Positions 31,955 through 42,045 of a stretch of DNA of 64,000 nt are shown here, piece after piece (within the stretch, counting starts at the first letter, position 1; every line of letters starts with the position of its first letter). The notes beneath the pieces are model-generated. The model was not told the DNA's origin. It was given only the letters and a program-made list of their open reading frames with translations, and ran no database searches. Origin of the DNA: Rhizoclosmatium globosum (taxonomy: Eukaryota; Chytridiomycota; Chytridiomycetes; Chytridiales; Chytriomycetaceae); contig MCGO01000031.1 in NCBI GenBank assembly GCA_002104985.1, positions 403,638-467,637 on the forward strand, given 5' to 3'. The translations under genes and the position numbers were made by a program.

Positions 31955-33376
31955 ATTCTTCCCTGCACTGCAGAGCCATCCAGAGTGGCTGGGGCCCCAA
32001 ATTTGCACCTTTTCTAGGTCTCCTAATATACTTGACTGTCTTGCCACAGTTTCACTCACTAATTTCCATGTTTGGTCTCGACTCCTGGATCCAAGGAATT
32101 GACCACTCTTCTTAAGTAAATTGAAAAATTAAGAAGCCAAACTTTGCAGGGTCTCTCCAGAGACTATATTGTTAGGATTCATGGTAGAAAAAGCAGCAAT
32201 ATATGCCTGCGTAAGCCAAGGGAAGCTGTGATGCACTTGTTCGGAAACCATTCTTCCCTGCACTGCAGAGCCATCCAGAGTGACTGGGGCCCCAAATTTG
32301 CACCTTTTCTAGGTCTCCTAATATACTTGACTGTCTTGCCACAGTTTCACTCACTAATTTCCATGTTTGGTCTCGACTCCTGGATCCAAGGAATTGACCA
32401 CTCTTCTTAAGTAAATTGAAAAATTAAGAAGCCAAACTTTGCAGGGTCTCTCCAGAGACTATATTGTTAGGATTCATGGTAGAAAAAGCAGCAATATATG
32501 CCTGCGTAAGCCAAGGGAAGCTGTGATGCACTTGTTCGGAAACCATTCTTCCCTGCACTGCAGAGCCATCCAGAGTGACTGGGGCCCCAAATTTGCACCT
32601 TTTCTAGGTCTCCTAATATACTTGACTGTCTTGCCACAGTTTCACTCACTAATTTCCATGTTTGGTCTCGACTCCTGGATCCAAGGAATTGACCACTCTT
32701 CTTAAGTAAATTGAAAAATTAAGAAGCCAAACTTTGCAGGGTCTCTCCAGAGACTATATTGTTAGGATTCATGGTAGAAAAAGCAGCAATATATGCCTGC
32801 GTAAGCCAAGGGAAGCTGTGATGCACTTGTTCGGAAACCATTCTTCCCTGCACTGCAGAGCCATCCAGAGTGACTGGGGCCCCAAATTTGCACCTTTTCT
32901 AGGTCTCCTAATATACTTGACTGTCTTGCCACAGTTTCACTCACTAATTTCCATGTTTGGTCTCGACTCCTGGATCCAAGGAATTGACCACTCTTCTTAA
33001 GTAAATTGAAAAATTAAGAAGCCAAACTTTGCAGGGTCTCTCCAGAGACTATATTGTTAGGATTCATGGTAGAAAAAGCAGCAATATATGCCTGCGTAAG
33101 CCAAGGGAAGCTGTGATGCACTTGTTCGGAAACCATTCTTCCCTGCACTGCAGAGCCATCCAGAGTGACTGGGGCCCCAAATTTGCACCTTTTCTAGGTC
33201 TCCTAATATACTTGACTGTCTTGCCACAGTTTCACTCACTAATTTCCATGTTTGGTCTCGACTCCTGGATCCAAGGAATTGACCACTCTTCTTAAGTAAA
33301 TTGAAAAATTAAGAAGCCAAACTTTGCAGGGTCTCTCCAGAGACTATATTGTTAGGATTCATGGTAGAAAAAGCAG
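31955..33376. repeat. 295-bp tandem repeat, about 4.8 copies
   Basis: The unit recurs at exactly 295 bases (for instance the segment beginning TTGCAGGGTCTC at 32144, 32439, 32734, 33029). Copies 2-5 look identical; copy 1 (from 31955) differs at one base I noticed (GTGGCTGGGG versus GTGACTGGGG near 31988). The last partial copy ends at 33376 inside GTAGAAAAAGCAG. An 88-codon open frame and an antisense 60-codon frame repeat in each unit but have no recognisable domain and are best seen as by-products. Identity of the copies means recent amplification; copy number in an assembly may be collapsed. Confidence 0.95.
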
Positions 33377-33414
33377 TACAAATATGGTGCCAGCACTAGA
33401 AAAGACCCTGTCAT

Positions 33415-33580
33415 GACATTGCATTGATGTTCAAACACCTGACAATACAGAGGATGTGCGTGTTGTAGCTTTTTTGGATATTGTTCAGATTCAGTCAAAT
33501 TGTAGCGGAGGAGCAGGATGCCCGCATAGATGAGAAGGATCTCATTGATGGGATGTTTGCAACAGAGTTCGTTTGCTTTT
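33415..33580. repeat. Partial duplicate of 28690-28840
   Basis: TTGCATTGATGTTCAAACAC, AGCGGAGGAGCAGGATGCCC and CATAGATGAGAAGGATCTC match the unidentified gene at 28690-28840 in the same orientation, with substitutions and an insertion near 33550. A dead fragment of that gene lying at the right edge of the tandem array. Confidence 0.75.
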
Positions 33581-33643
33581 TTCTCCTTCTCTCTTCCTTC
33601 ACTTCAAATTAATAAACCAAAGAAAAGAGAGATAACTTTGATA

Positions 33644-35086
33644 TTAATTAATCAAATTATCATGATCAATTCCAAAAAACCCCGCCTCCTCTAAACTCGA
33701 CCAAAACTTCATTTCTGTAAAGCTCCAATGCACAAACCGGTTTACCCCCGTTCCATATAACATTAATTTTGTTAGCCGTGGTAGCTGTAGTAATGTGAAT
33801 GGAAGCGTTCCAGTGATGGCCAAGTTCCGTAAGTCCAATTCCGAAAGATTCACCATACGATTCATCACACGCTGTGGATCCATCACAAACGTGTCAAACT
33901 TATTGTAGGAAAGATAAACGTATCGAAGAAACTGCGAGTTCCATATTTGATGTGGAAATGGACCTGAGAACTGGTTCTTACTCAAGTTTAAAGAAGTCAG
34001 TAATTGGAAATTCAAGGCAATGCGATGAGATATAGGTCCAGACAATTGATTGGAGCTCAGGTCTAGCTCTTGTAAAGCTAAGGTTGCGAATGCATCAGGG
34101 ATTCCACCTGTAAACTCATTTTTGTGCAAGTCAAGTACCGTGAGCAATTGGAACGATGCGAGAAAGTTGGGTATAGTTTGATTGAACCTGTTCTCGGAGA
34201 GGTTCAATTTCATCAGCCCAGTGGCATTGACGAGTTCAGGAGGAATAGGCCCAACTAGTTGGTTTCTGGACGCATTTAAAATAGCAAGACTACTCAAAAG
34301 ACCAATAGAACTAGGGATAGAACCAGTCAGACGGTTATTCTCGAGTGAAAGAATGAGCAGGTGAATCCAATTCCCAAACATATCAGGTATTTCTCCTGAG
34401 AGTCGATTGTTATTGAGAGCCAGGTATTTCAGATTGACAATATTCCCGAGCTCGACCGGTATAGATCCAGATAACTCGTTTTCTGCAAGAATCAGGTGTG
34501 TAAGATTGATCAAGTTGCCCAACTGAGGCGGAATCGGGCCAGACAGCGCGTTTTTCGAGAGATTCAAGTACGTTAGTCTCCAAAGTTGACTCAATTCTAG
34601 CGGGATAATTGAGACGAGCCTTGTGGAGCCCAGATGAAGAGACTGTAATTTACGCAAACTGCCCAACTCTGGGCATAGTTTCCTTGAAGATACGCTGACC
34701 CATCCATTCCAGTTGATACACGACAAATTGTAAAGGCGAATAGTGGCATATGCCTTTCGGTAGTCTGGTGGGAACGAGAACCAAAAGTGATCCAATTCTT
34801 CAGGCTCGTCAAAGTAAGTGGGGCTCACACGCACGCCATCTACTTCGATAGTCTCCATCCACCAGGGAAGATCAGTGTGTTCGTATTTCGCAATCATTTG
34901 TGACTGTGGAAGGCGATGTTGTTGATGGATGTGTTGTTTTAAGTTTACTGTGGCAAAGTGCGAATCGGCCAGAGCCAGGTTAATCTTTCTGCACAGTTGT
35001 CTGTATCGATGTGCGTATCGCGGATCAATCCAACTGAAGATGTCTTTGAGTGATTCAGGAGGCAGTGAAGCGAGTGTGGCTGCCAT
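33644..35086 (-). CDS. F-box-like protein with plant-type LRRs
   Basis: Reverse-strand single exon, 480 aa from ATG at 35084-35086; an upstream GTG in frame is less likely. Residues 5-45 (LPPESLKDIFSWIDPRYAHRYRQLC) have the pattern of an F-box. A spacer with WFSFPPDYRKAYATIRLYN is shared with the other LRR genes here. From about residue 150 come some twelve LRRs of the form LxxLxLxxNxLSGxIPxxLG, the plant-specific subtype. No signal peptide or membrane helix, so an intracellular SCF substrate adaptor is likely (inference). Divergent from bZIP 25, whose ATG is only 94 bases away. Decayed copies lie at 31.9 and 38.0-39.2 kb. Confidence 0.85.
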   Translation of the reverse strand: MAATLASLPPESLKDIFSWIDPRYAHRYRQLCRKINLALADSHFATVNLKQHIHQQHRLPQSQMIAKYEHTDLPWWMETIEVDGVRVSPTYFDEPEELDHFWFSFPPDYRKAYATIRLYNLSCINWNGWVSVSSRKLCPELGSLRKLQSLHLGSTRLVSIIPLELSQLWRLTYLNLSKNALSGPIPPQLGNLINLTHLILAENELSGSIPVELGNIVNLKYLALNNNRLSGEIPDMFGNWIHLLILSLENNRLTGSIPSSIGLLSSLAILNASRNQLVGPIPPELVNATGLMKLNLSENRFNQTIPNFLASFQLLTVLDLHKNEFTGGIPDAFATLALQELDLSSNQLSGPISHRIALNFQLLTSLNLSKNQFSGPFPHQIWNSQFLRYVYLSYNKFDTFVMDPQRVMNRMVNLSELDLRNLAITGTLPFTLLQLPRLTKLMLYGTGVNRFVHWSFTEMKFWSSLEEAGFFGIDHDNLIN

Positions 35087-35180
35087 CGCACTTGTGAGTG
35101 AATCTTTTAATTCCACACCAACCTACTTCATCAAGACATCAACCCCAACACTTCAGTCATCAAGAGCCCAGTCCAGTCCA

Positions 35181-36611
35181 ATGAATCCAAGCACGTCCCT
35201 CGGAAGAAGCAGCCCAAAAAACAAAGGCGGCAGAAAACGAACCGTGTCTCAACCGTCAAAGAACCTCAAATCACAGCGCGAATTCCAAATCAGACGAATG
35301 ACTCACATCAAAGACCTCGAACAAGAAAACAAAGTGCTCAAGGCCGCGATCGCTTCAACGAACTCTCCCTCAACAACTCAGTCAAACGAGACGGCCGCTC
35401 TGATCAAGTCGCTCCAAACAAAAGTACTTGCTCTTGAAGCGGAAAATACTATGATGAAGGAGAACCTCGTCGCTGTGGATTTACGGGCATCGGTACCTTC
35501 AAACGGGTCAACAGCGTGTCCTGGATGCGCACTCGAGAGAATGCGCTCAGTCACTGCATACGGACTCCTCAGGCAACAAGAAGAGAAAGTGGCGGGATTA
35601 GTCCTGGAGTGTCAAAGTCTTCGGTCCGTGTTGGCGCTGAATCAGTTCCTTGCTTCCATCGACGTTGTCTCTGCCGGAGGAGAAACTGGTAGTGAATCTG
35701 GTGGAAGTATTGGGAATCTTGCGGACGTGTCTGGGTTGGAGATTGATAATGTTATATTGTCGGCGGAGGACTTGTATGGGCCAATGGAGGTTGAGTTTGC
35801 TCGTGTTGCGTGTAAGGCGTTACCGTCTTTGGCGGATTGTGTGTATGTTGATAGGTTGTTTGATACATTCTTGGTAAGGGCCGTTCTTACTCTTTGTTGG
35901 CTCGTCGGAAACGCGACTTACCTTTTTGGATTCATAGATACAGAGCAAGTCGAGAGATAAAGGAGAAATAAGGAAGCTGAACTTTCGGACCATGTATTTA
36001 CGTGGTAAATTATTGGATGCTTGTAGTGTGTTGGATCGACACAAAGTGATTGAGACGATTGTTTTGTTTTTACATCGAAACCGTAACCACATCGTCAGTC
36101 ATCATGTGCATCTATTCTACGTACGAGTATTAATATTCATAATAGCTACATCGAGACTCCACGTTCCCTCCCGATTCACCAATACGACCTTGGACGACGT
36201 CACCATTGACAGTTCCTATGCCCGCCGAAGCATTAAGATTCAGAGATTCTCTCTACACCGTCGTTCCCTTTCAGCGCCCGGAAAATAAGCAATTGATTGA
36301 CGAATTCCTCTCCGTCTTTTGGGTATTCTCGATTACTAGTTCATCTGAATTGAAACTGAACTTACTGTTATAGACACCGACGTCACAGAGGCGCGGAAAA
36401 GAGAAGCTGCATCGTATTATGGTGTTGGGAAAGCAGTTGGAGAAGCTTTGTGTAGAATTGGACGACATGTACAAAATTAACATGCTCATCGAGGTGATCC
36501 GAGAAGGGAATCGTGCTTTATGGGTATGTTCAACGTTTTGGTCGATGGTTATAAACTGACTTGCTTTCTGCTTAGGATGGACTGTTTGATGGAGTTGATC
36601 TGGATTCGTAA
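35181..36611 (+). CDS. bZIP 25: Ser-Gln variant basic region, two-repeat domain
   Basis: Exons 35181-35873, 35938-36093, 36146-36322, 36374-36523 and 36576-36611 join cleanly to 403 aa. GGRKRTVSQPS leads into the basic region KNLKSQREFQIRRM: the Asn is kept, but Ala is Ser and the Arg after Phe is Gln. Zipper IKDLEQENKVLKAAI, CPGC with a second coil, DLYGPMEVEFARVACKALPSL (repeat 1), a 156-bp exon with LLDACSVLDRHKVIETI, repeat 2 (FRDSLYTVVPFQRPENKQLIDEF) and LIEVIREGNRALW. An in-frame ATG at 35040 would add 47 residues but overlap the start of the divergent F-box gene; 35181 is preferred. No frame problems. Confidence 0.85.
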
Positions 36612-36755
36612 CGGTGAAACTGATGGCGCTAAGAACTGATTTCTCAATAGCTGATTTGTTATGAATAGATACAACATATAATAGAGTTTCGTATAAACAT
36701 AATTTAGTTGAGGGTTGACAAGTGGGAATACAACAATACAGCCAATCATCCAATG

Positions 36756-37331
36756 TCAAACGACACAAATACCAACAACAGCTTCTCGTTCTTCTAAATC
36801 CTTCGCAATTGCATCCCAACTCCATTTCACCGCGTCTTCCCCATGCCTATTCTGTCTGACAGCATGCAACTGATCATACGCCAGCAAACAACCGACCGCC
36901 AAAGGCATCCTCGCCACCGAATACTTCCACTCCGAAACCCGCAACTGAGTCTTTGAATGAAACAGGGCGTGTGCACAGGCCGAGCACGCCAACGCCAAAG
37001 TGGCGCCACCCGAGCACGCGAGCACCGCCCACGCAACTTGACTCGCCGCGTCGTTCTGATCCCGATTCGCAAAGTAGACGCCCAAATAACAAGCCGAGAA
37101 CGGAATTGCCGAGGCCGCGGTTGGCTTCAAATTGGAATTCAGATTGAAGTGGCGCAGAAGGACAAACGAGGACACGCCGGCGAGCGAGGCGGCTTTGTAT
37201 TGGGAGAGCGGTGCTGTCGTGTCGGTGTCGGCGGGGCGGTTGCGGTTATTACGTGGTGACAGAGGAGGGGGGCGAGGAAGTCTAGGCACATGGGTGGGAG
37301 GTATTTGATAAGATTTGTGAGGAATACTCAA
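36756..37331 (-). CDS. Unknown small membrane-type protein, copy 1
   Basis: Reverse-strand open frame of up to 191 codons. The conserved part starts at about YKAASLAGVSSFVLL and contains IPFSACYLGVYFANRDQND, a hydrophobic Ala/Cys-rich stretch (VAWAVLACSGGATLALACSA) and VARMPLAVGCLLAYDQLHAV. The neighbouring gene on the left of transcription (37282-37890) is a paralogue with the same three blocks. There is no in-frame ATG before the conserved region, so the 5' end is uncertain (missing base or upstream exon). Two or three short membrane segments are plausible. Family not recognised. Confidence 0.55.
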   Translation of the reverse strand: MSIPHKSYQIPPTHVPRLPRPPPLSPRNNRNRPADTDTTAPLSQYKAASLAGVSSFVLLRHFNLNSNLKPTAASAIPFSACYLGVYFANRDQNDAASQVAWAVLACSGGATLALACSACAHALFHSKTQLRVSEWKYSVARMPLAVGCLLAYDQLHAVRQNRHGEDAVKWSWDAIAKDLEEREAVVGICVV

Positions 37332-37890
37332 TCAAGTGTTCAAGCGGAACCTGAATACCTGCTTTTTTATTCGCTATTCTTGTATTCCGTAGAATATCAG
37401 ATGCGTGCCATTGTATCTGTGTTTCCGCCGACTTCCTGATCCCGATTCCAAACTGATCGTATGCTAACAGCAATCCCACTGCTAAGGGTACCCTCAACAC
37501 GGTCGTCATCACAGCAGACGTTGTCACTCTCGATGCATTCCGAAACATTCCCCACTTTGCAGCGTCAAATGGCAGTTCCACAGCCACTCCAACAACCGAC
37601 GACACTACCGCCCATTGACTCGACTGGGAACAGATTCAGCGTCTCTATTCACAAAGTATATGCCGAGATAGCATGTTGCAAATGGGATTGTCGACATGGC
37701 AAACGTGGTTTGGTTGGATGGGACAGTTGCCTTGCGAACCAGGTCGAATGGATACAGAACGATGCTGAAGTCAGGCCCGCGAGACATGCTGCAGAATATT
37801 GGAATCGCGAATCTGATGCTATGATTCCGGTGCGAAGGAGACGAGGAATGGTGGGCGGCAAAGGACGTGATGAAATCCAACAAAACATCT
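37282..37890 (-). CDS. Unknown small membrane-type protein, copy 2 (frameshift)
   Basis: Reverse strand. The first part (MLDFITSFAAHHSSS ... IPFATCYLGIYFVNRDAESV) and the second (VVGVAVELPFDAAKWGMF ... LRVPLAVGLLLAYDQFG) align to copy 1 but are in different frames; a base is missing near 37610. It ends at 37282, overlapping the open frame of copy 1. A tandem duplicate of unknown function, possibly a pseudogene. Confidence 0.5.
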
Positions 37891-37989
37891 TTTATATTAT
37901 GTTATTATATTTGATTGGACAAGGAATGCAAAGTTACACTTAAAGGAAACTTCTTTAAATCCATCTGTTGTTGCTTCACCACAACAAAA

Positions 37990-39215
37990 AGATGCTGCAA
38001 ACAGACTCCCGCTCGAAAACATCCAGCAGATCTTCAGCTGGATTGATCCTCGATATGCGCGTCGATACAGAGAGTTATGCCAGAAGTCAATCAAGCTCTT
38101 GAAGACGATCACTTTGCAAGACTCAATCTTCAACGCTTCATCAACTTGACACACTTGCCGCATCCGATGTATCACTCTGACATACAACGTAAGGCAGCAT
38201 GGGAGCGCGAATTTGGCATCACTTGCGAGCCTCAGGCCGTCATGAATACCCAGACAACTTGACCAGTTCTATTTCGCTTTCCCATCGGACTATCGACGAG
38301 CTTATGTTCAGATGAAGTTCACTCAAATCACTGTTATGAACTGGAACAGGGATGTGGGATGGAAGTATAGTCAATTAAAGAGTCCGCTCCAACGTTGGTT
38401 AGAGCTTACTCCTTCCACACTCTTCAAGTCATGCATTTGCATCGCCTTGCCTCTCAGCTCAATTCCACCTGAAATAGGACAATTTATAGGCTTAAATCTC
38501 TGGTATTGGATAACAACGGCTCATAGGGCCTATTCCCGCCGCCATTGGGAATCTTATTAATCTGTCAAAGCTGTCGCTGGAGGAGAACCAGTTGGACGGT
38601 AAAATTCCAGTGGAATTAATGAATCTTGTGAACTTGGTCGAGTATGTCTTCAAGGAACAGGCTGAGTGGATCCATCCATCGACGATCGGAAAGTTGACGA
38701 TTCTTGAGAAACTCTACATGAGTAGAAATTTATTAAATGGCGCAATTCCACCTGAAATCGCTTACTCCGTCGTTTGGAACGTTTGGACTTGTCTATGAAT
38801 GAACTTCCAGGAAGTATTCCACCCCAACTGGGGCGGCTGTTCAATCTATTTGATCTGGATTTAGGGCACAACAAACTGTCTGGATGTATTCCTCCTGAAC
38901 TCGGACATCTGCATCTTTATGCTCTTTGGATTTAAGTCACAACTCCTTATCAGGAGCCATCCCCGACTCATTCGCAAATCTTGAAGAGCTATAAAGGTTG
39001 ATTTGAGTTCAAACCAATTCAGTGGACCGATCCCACAACGCGTCGCACATGCGTTTCGAAATTGTGGGATTCTCAATTTCAGAAACAACAATTTTTCGGG
39101 ACGTTTACCCGCTGAATTATGGAATTGTCTTGAATTACAGTCTTTAGAGTTGACTGGGAATGATTTTGATAATTATGAGATTCATAGTCTTCTTCAATAC
39201 GTTGGTTTACAATAA
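37990..39215 (+). pseudogene. Decayed F-box/LRR gene
   Basis: The F-box start LPLENIQQIFSWIDPRYARRYRELC (38008-38080) is very close to the gene at 33644-35086. After it the frame shifts (NQALEDDHFARLNLQRFI in another frame), and LRR pieces follow in several frames (IPVELMNLVNLVEY, IPPEIA, IPPQLG, FSGPIPQRVAHAF, LELQSLELTGNDF), with stops such as at 38260 and 38558. More than five disruptions, so decay is real here. Its 3' end and downstream spacer form the intact arm of the inverted duplication. Confidence 0.85.
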
Positions 39216-39319
39216 TGAATATGTGATTAAAATGGGAAAGCAAGGAACATCTCATTTATAGAACTTTGAATTATGACATACACGATATCGCGTGATTTTG
39301 CAATACCAAACAATGATAG

Positions 39320-40691
39320 TCAAATCCAGTTCTCTTCTTCCATCAAACGGACAACGATATCACACTCCTCACATGTCAACCCAACTCGCACACGTACCCC
39401 CCTCGAGGATCCCCACAAATAACATGCTGTCCCCACGAACTCCCCGGCCGCTCTGACACAACATCCACAGGCACTCCCCAAGGAAACGAATTCATGGAAC
39501 GCGAAACTCGAAAACGACGATATAGTGTGACTGTCTTTGAAAGATGGATCAAACCTGTGTGTCCAGTTCAAGGTTTCCAATCTTCCGGACGGGAATAGAG
39601 GATGTGGAGGTGATGCGGGAGTTGAGAGGGAAATTCGAGAAGAGATTGACGGATTGTGGCGGCGTAGTGGGATAAAGGGGAGGTTGTTTTCAGGTTGTAG
39701 GTTGTGGAGGGTACGCGTGGCTGTGATGAGGTTACCAGGCGTTTCTTGTTGAACTGGAGGTTGTAGCATTCCTCTGTACTGCGCGTAAAAGAAGAAGTCG
39801 GACACGTCAGTGTTGGTAGATGTTGAGGCTGGTAGATTGGAAAAGACTTTCCATAAGAGTCCCATTAACGCATCATTTGTGGAGACATAAGGAGACACAG
39901 ATACGTTGGATGCTTGTTGTTTGAGGATGGCGAGCTTCTCACGTGATATGTAGAGAATATGGCGCGTTGCCAACCTTGATGGAGTTGTATTCGATTCTGG
40001 AGGTTCAGGTGAGGCGCAAATCCAATCTAATTTGGATCGAATTTCCATTTTGATCTCAGAATCTGATGGATTGTAAGTAGCGACGGGAGATGGCAGGATG
40101 GGAGAGTTTAAATCCAACTCCATTGACTTGAGAAAGTGGAAGCATGTGGTAATGTCGGCAACCATGTGACTGATGCTGAATGTCAAAATAAATCCATTCA
40201 ATAAGTGAACCAAGTTCACATGTGTGAGGGGTATTGAATCAGCAACCTGGTTGGATGATTATTCCTTGACGTGCGAACAATTAACAAAGCACGCACCAAC
40301 TCGTCAACCTTTGTCGCATGCTTCCGTATACAGTATTCGTACAACTCCGTTCGTGGCGCCCAGTGTGTCACATTTGGATTGATTCTCCACCTGTCAAGTG
40401 ATTCTGCGCAGAATCCTTCACTGAAGCGAATACCGACAGACGAAGGATCCAGCTGTATTTTAAATAGACCCGATTCTTGAATGGCGCGGCCTGCCAGCAC
40501 CGGATAGACAGCCAGGCTCCGAGCAACGGCGATTGCACGATCGCTGCATCTACTTTCCCCTCAAACAGAAGCACCAGTGGAACAAAGTGATTCCGATCAA
40601 GATGGGCAATAGGACCCAATTGCACAACGTGTTTCGATTGGGGCAGGCGGGTCGGTGCGATCAGAAGCGGGTCGTTCCAAACAACTTCCAT
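39320..40691 (-). CDS. BAHD-like acyltransferase, frame interruptions
   Basis: Reverse strand from ATG 40689-40691. The N-terminus MEVVWNDPLLIAPTRLP and LAVYPVLAGRAIQ match the start of the BAHD (transferase, PF02458) fold; SISHMVADITT is the catalytic HxxxD. A GT-AG intron lies at about 40300-40249, before VADSIPLTHVNLVHLLNG. The distal DFGWG motif is replaced by a region around SFPWGVPVDVVSE. Single bases appear missing near 40550 and between 39430 and 39500, so the gene is either error-containing or recently dead. BAHD enzymes transfer acyl groups from acyl-CoA to alcohols or amines; the substrate here is unknown. It is divergent from bZIP 30 with only 37 bases between the ATGs. Confidence 0.65.
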
Positions 40692-40728
40692 TCGGTTCGA
40701 ATCAATTCAATCACTCAAATCAAATCAG

Positions 40729-41987
40729 ATGGAGCCCGAACAAGTCTTTGTCGCAATTCCGTCAACGCCAATTCAATCGCCGCCAACTCGGAAGAAACCG
40801 GGACGGAAGCCGCTCGGATTAAGCGCCGAAGACCGGGTCCGCATGAACAGGTTTGTTTGTTGTTGCGTTGAACCTTGACAACCACTTACTGCCAGGCTTT
40901 GTTGCAGAGAAGCCCAACGGCTCTCAAGAGAACGAAAGAATAAACGACTGGCTGCCGCTGAAGAAGAGAACGAAGCTCTTCGACTACGGGTTCAGCAATT
41001 AGAAGCGCAACTCACTTCACACTCAGAACCAACTTCAGCCTATTGTAGAAACTGTGAATTCAATCACACAGAATTAAATGCTTGAGCAGCAATTGGCCGC
41101 AAGATATCAAGGAGGAGTCGTTCGCTGCCTCGTCACTCATTCACTCCCTCAAACACAGCCACATTACGAAACTATCCTGCTTCTATATCTATAACTGAAG
41201 AGTCAGATTGGAAAGACGTCTCATTAAATAGTTATGATCCCGGAAGTCCCCTGGAAATATATGGTCCAATTGACACGGAAACGACAAGATTGGCACTCAA
41301 CTCCCTTCCTTCAATTCAAGGCAATCCGAATATTGATACTATGATTCATTTGTTCGTGGTGCAAGCTGGAACTAATGATCGACGACTGACGATTAAGTGT
41401 CTTCTTGGAATAATCAATGCCCGTTACAAGCTGCTTGATTCTTGTACGATAATAGAAAGACAAAAGGCTGTGGAGATTATGGACGAGTTTACACAACGAA
41501 ACTGCATGCATACGGTATGTGTTTAATCTATCTTCCTATCCTTTGCGACCTGGAACTAACTCTCCATTTAGATCAAATTCCACGAACTGGTCACTCATAA
41601 GCCATCCCCACTTTCAACGACGCCTTACGCAACTGTCATTTCATACCTGAACAACCCTCGCGTCAAACCATTCCGAGATAGTCTCCATGCAATTCCTTCG
41701 CTTCAACACGCGAATGATATGATTGACGAACTTTGTTTATTATTCTGGTCTTGTAACGTTGGCGATACAGATACGAGTGAGAATTTATTGCGAGTTGCTC
41801 TTCAATTTAAACGGCTGGAATCGTTGTGCACAGTCGATGACGATCGCGTGAGGTTTAATTTGGCGATTGAAGTTGCACGAGCAGGGAATCGGGCTCAGAT
41901 GGTACTTATTAAAAGCCTGGCTATTTAAGGTTTTACTAATTAATCGTGTAGGATGAGCTGTTACGATATGATGATGATGATGCATGA
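40729..41987 (+). CDS. bZIP 30: Ser for Phe, two-repeat domain
   Basis: Exon 1 40729-40850, exon 2 from 40908 to 41514, exon 3 from about 41573, last exon ending at 41987. KKPGRKPLGLSAEDR leads into MNR|EAQRLSRERKNKR (Ser for Phe); the intron falls at N-R|E, several residues upstream of the usual place. Zipper LRLRVQQLEAQL, CRNC, second coil, SDWKDV, LEIYGPIDTETTRLALNSLPS (repeat 1), LLDSCTIIERQKAVEIMDEF, repeat 2 (FRDSLHAIPSLQHANDMIDEL) and LAIEVARAGNRAQM with an Asp-rich end. Two bases seem missing near 41083 and 41120 (the coil changes frame twice). Confidence 0.73.
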
Positions 41988-42045
41988 TGAGTGTAATGTA
42001 ATATATTCGTTCAATAAACACAGTTCCTTCAAACACGCTTGAACA

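Noticed and set aside
32144..33295. Four identical 88-codon open frames and antisense 60-codon frames
   Set aside because: They arise from a 295-bp tandem repeat, have TTG or other weak starts and no recognisable domain.
31955..33376. CRISPR-like array
   Set aside because: The unit is 295 bp with no short repeat/spacer alternation, and the context is a eukaryotic genome.
34929..35180. Upstream extension of the bZIP 25 frame over the F-box gene
   Set aside because: The opposite strand encodes the conserved F-box start; the extension is not conserved in other bZIPs. ATG 35040 is kept only as an alternative.
36827..37259. Several overlapping frames of 60-100 codons
   Set aside because: GC-rich DNA with few stops; only the minus-strand frame matches its neighbouring paralogue.
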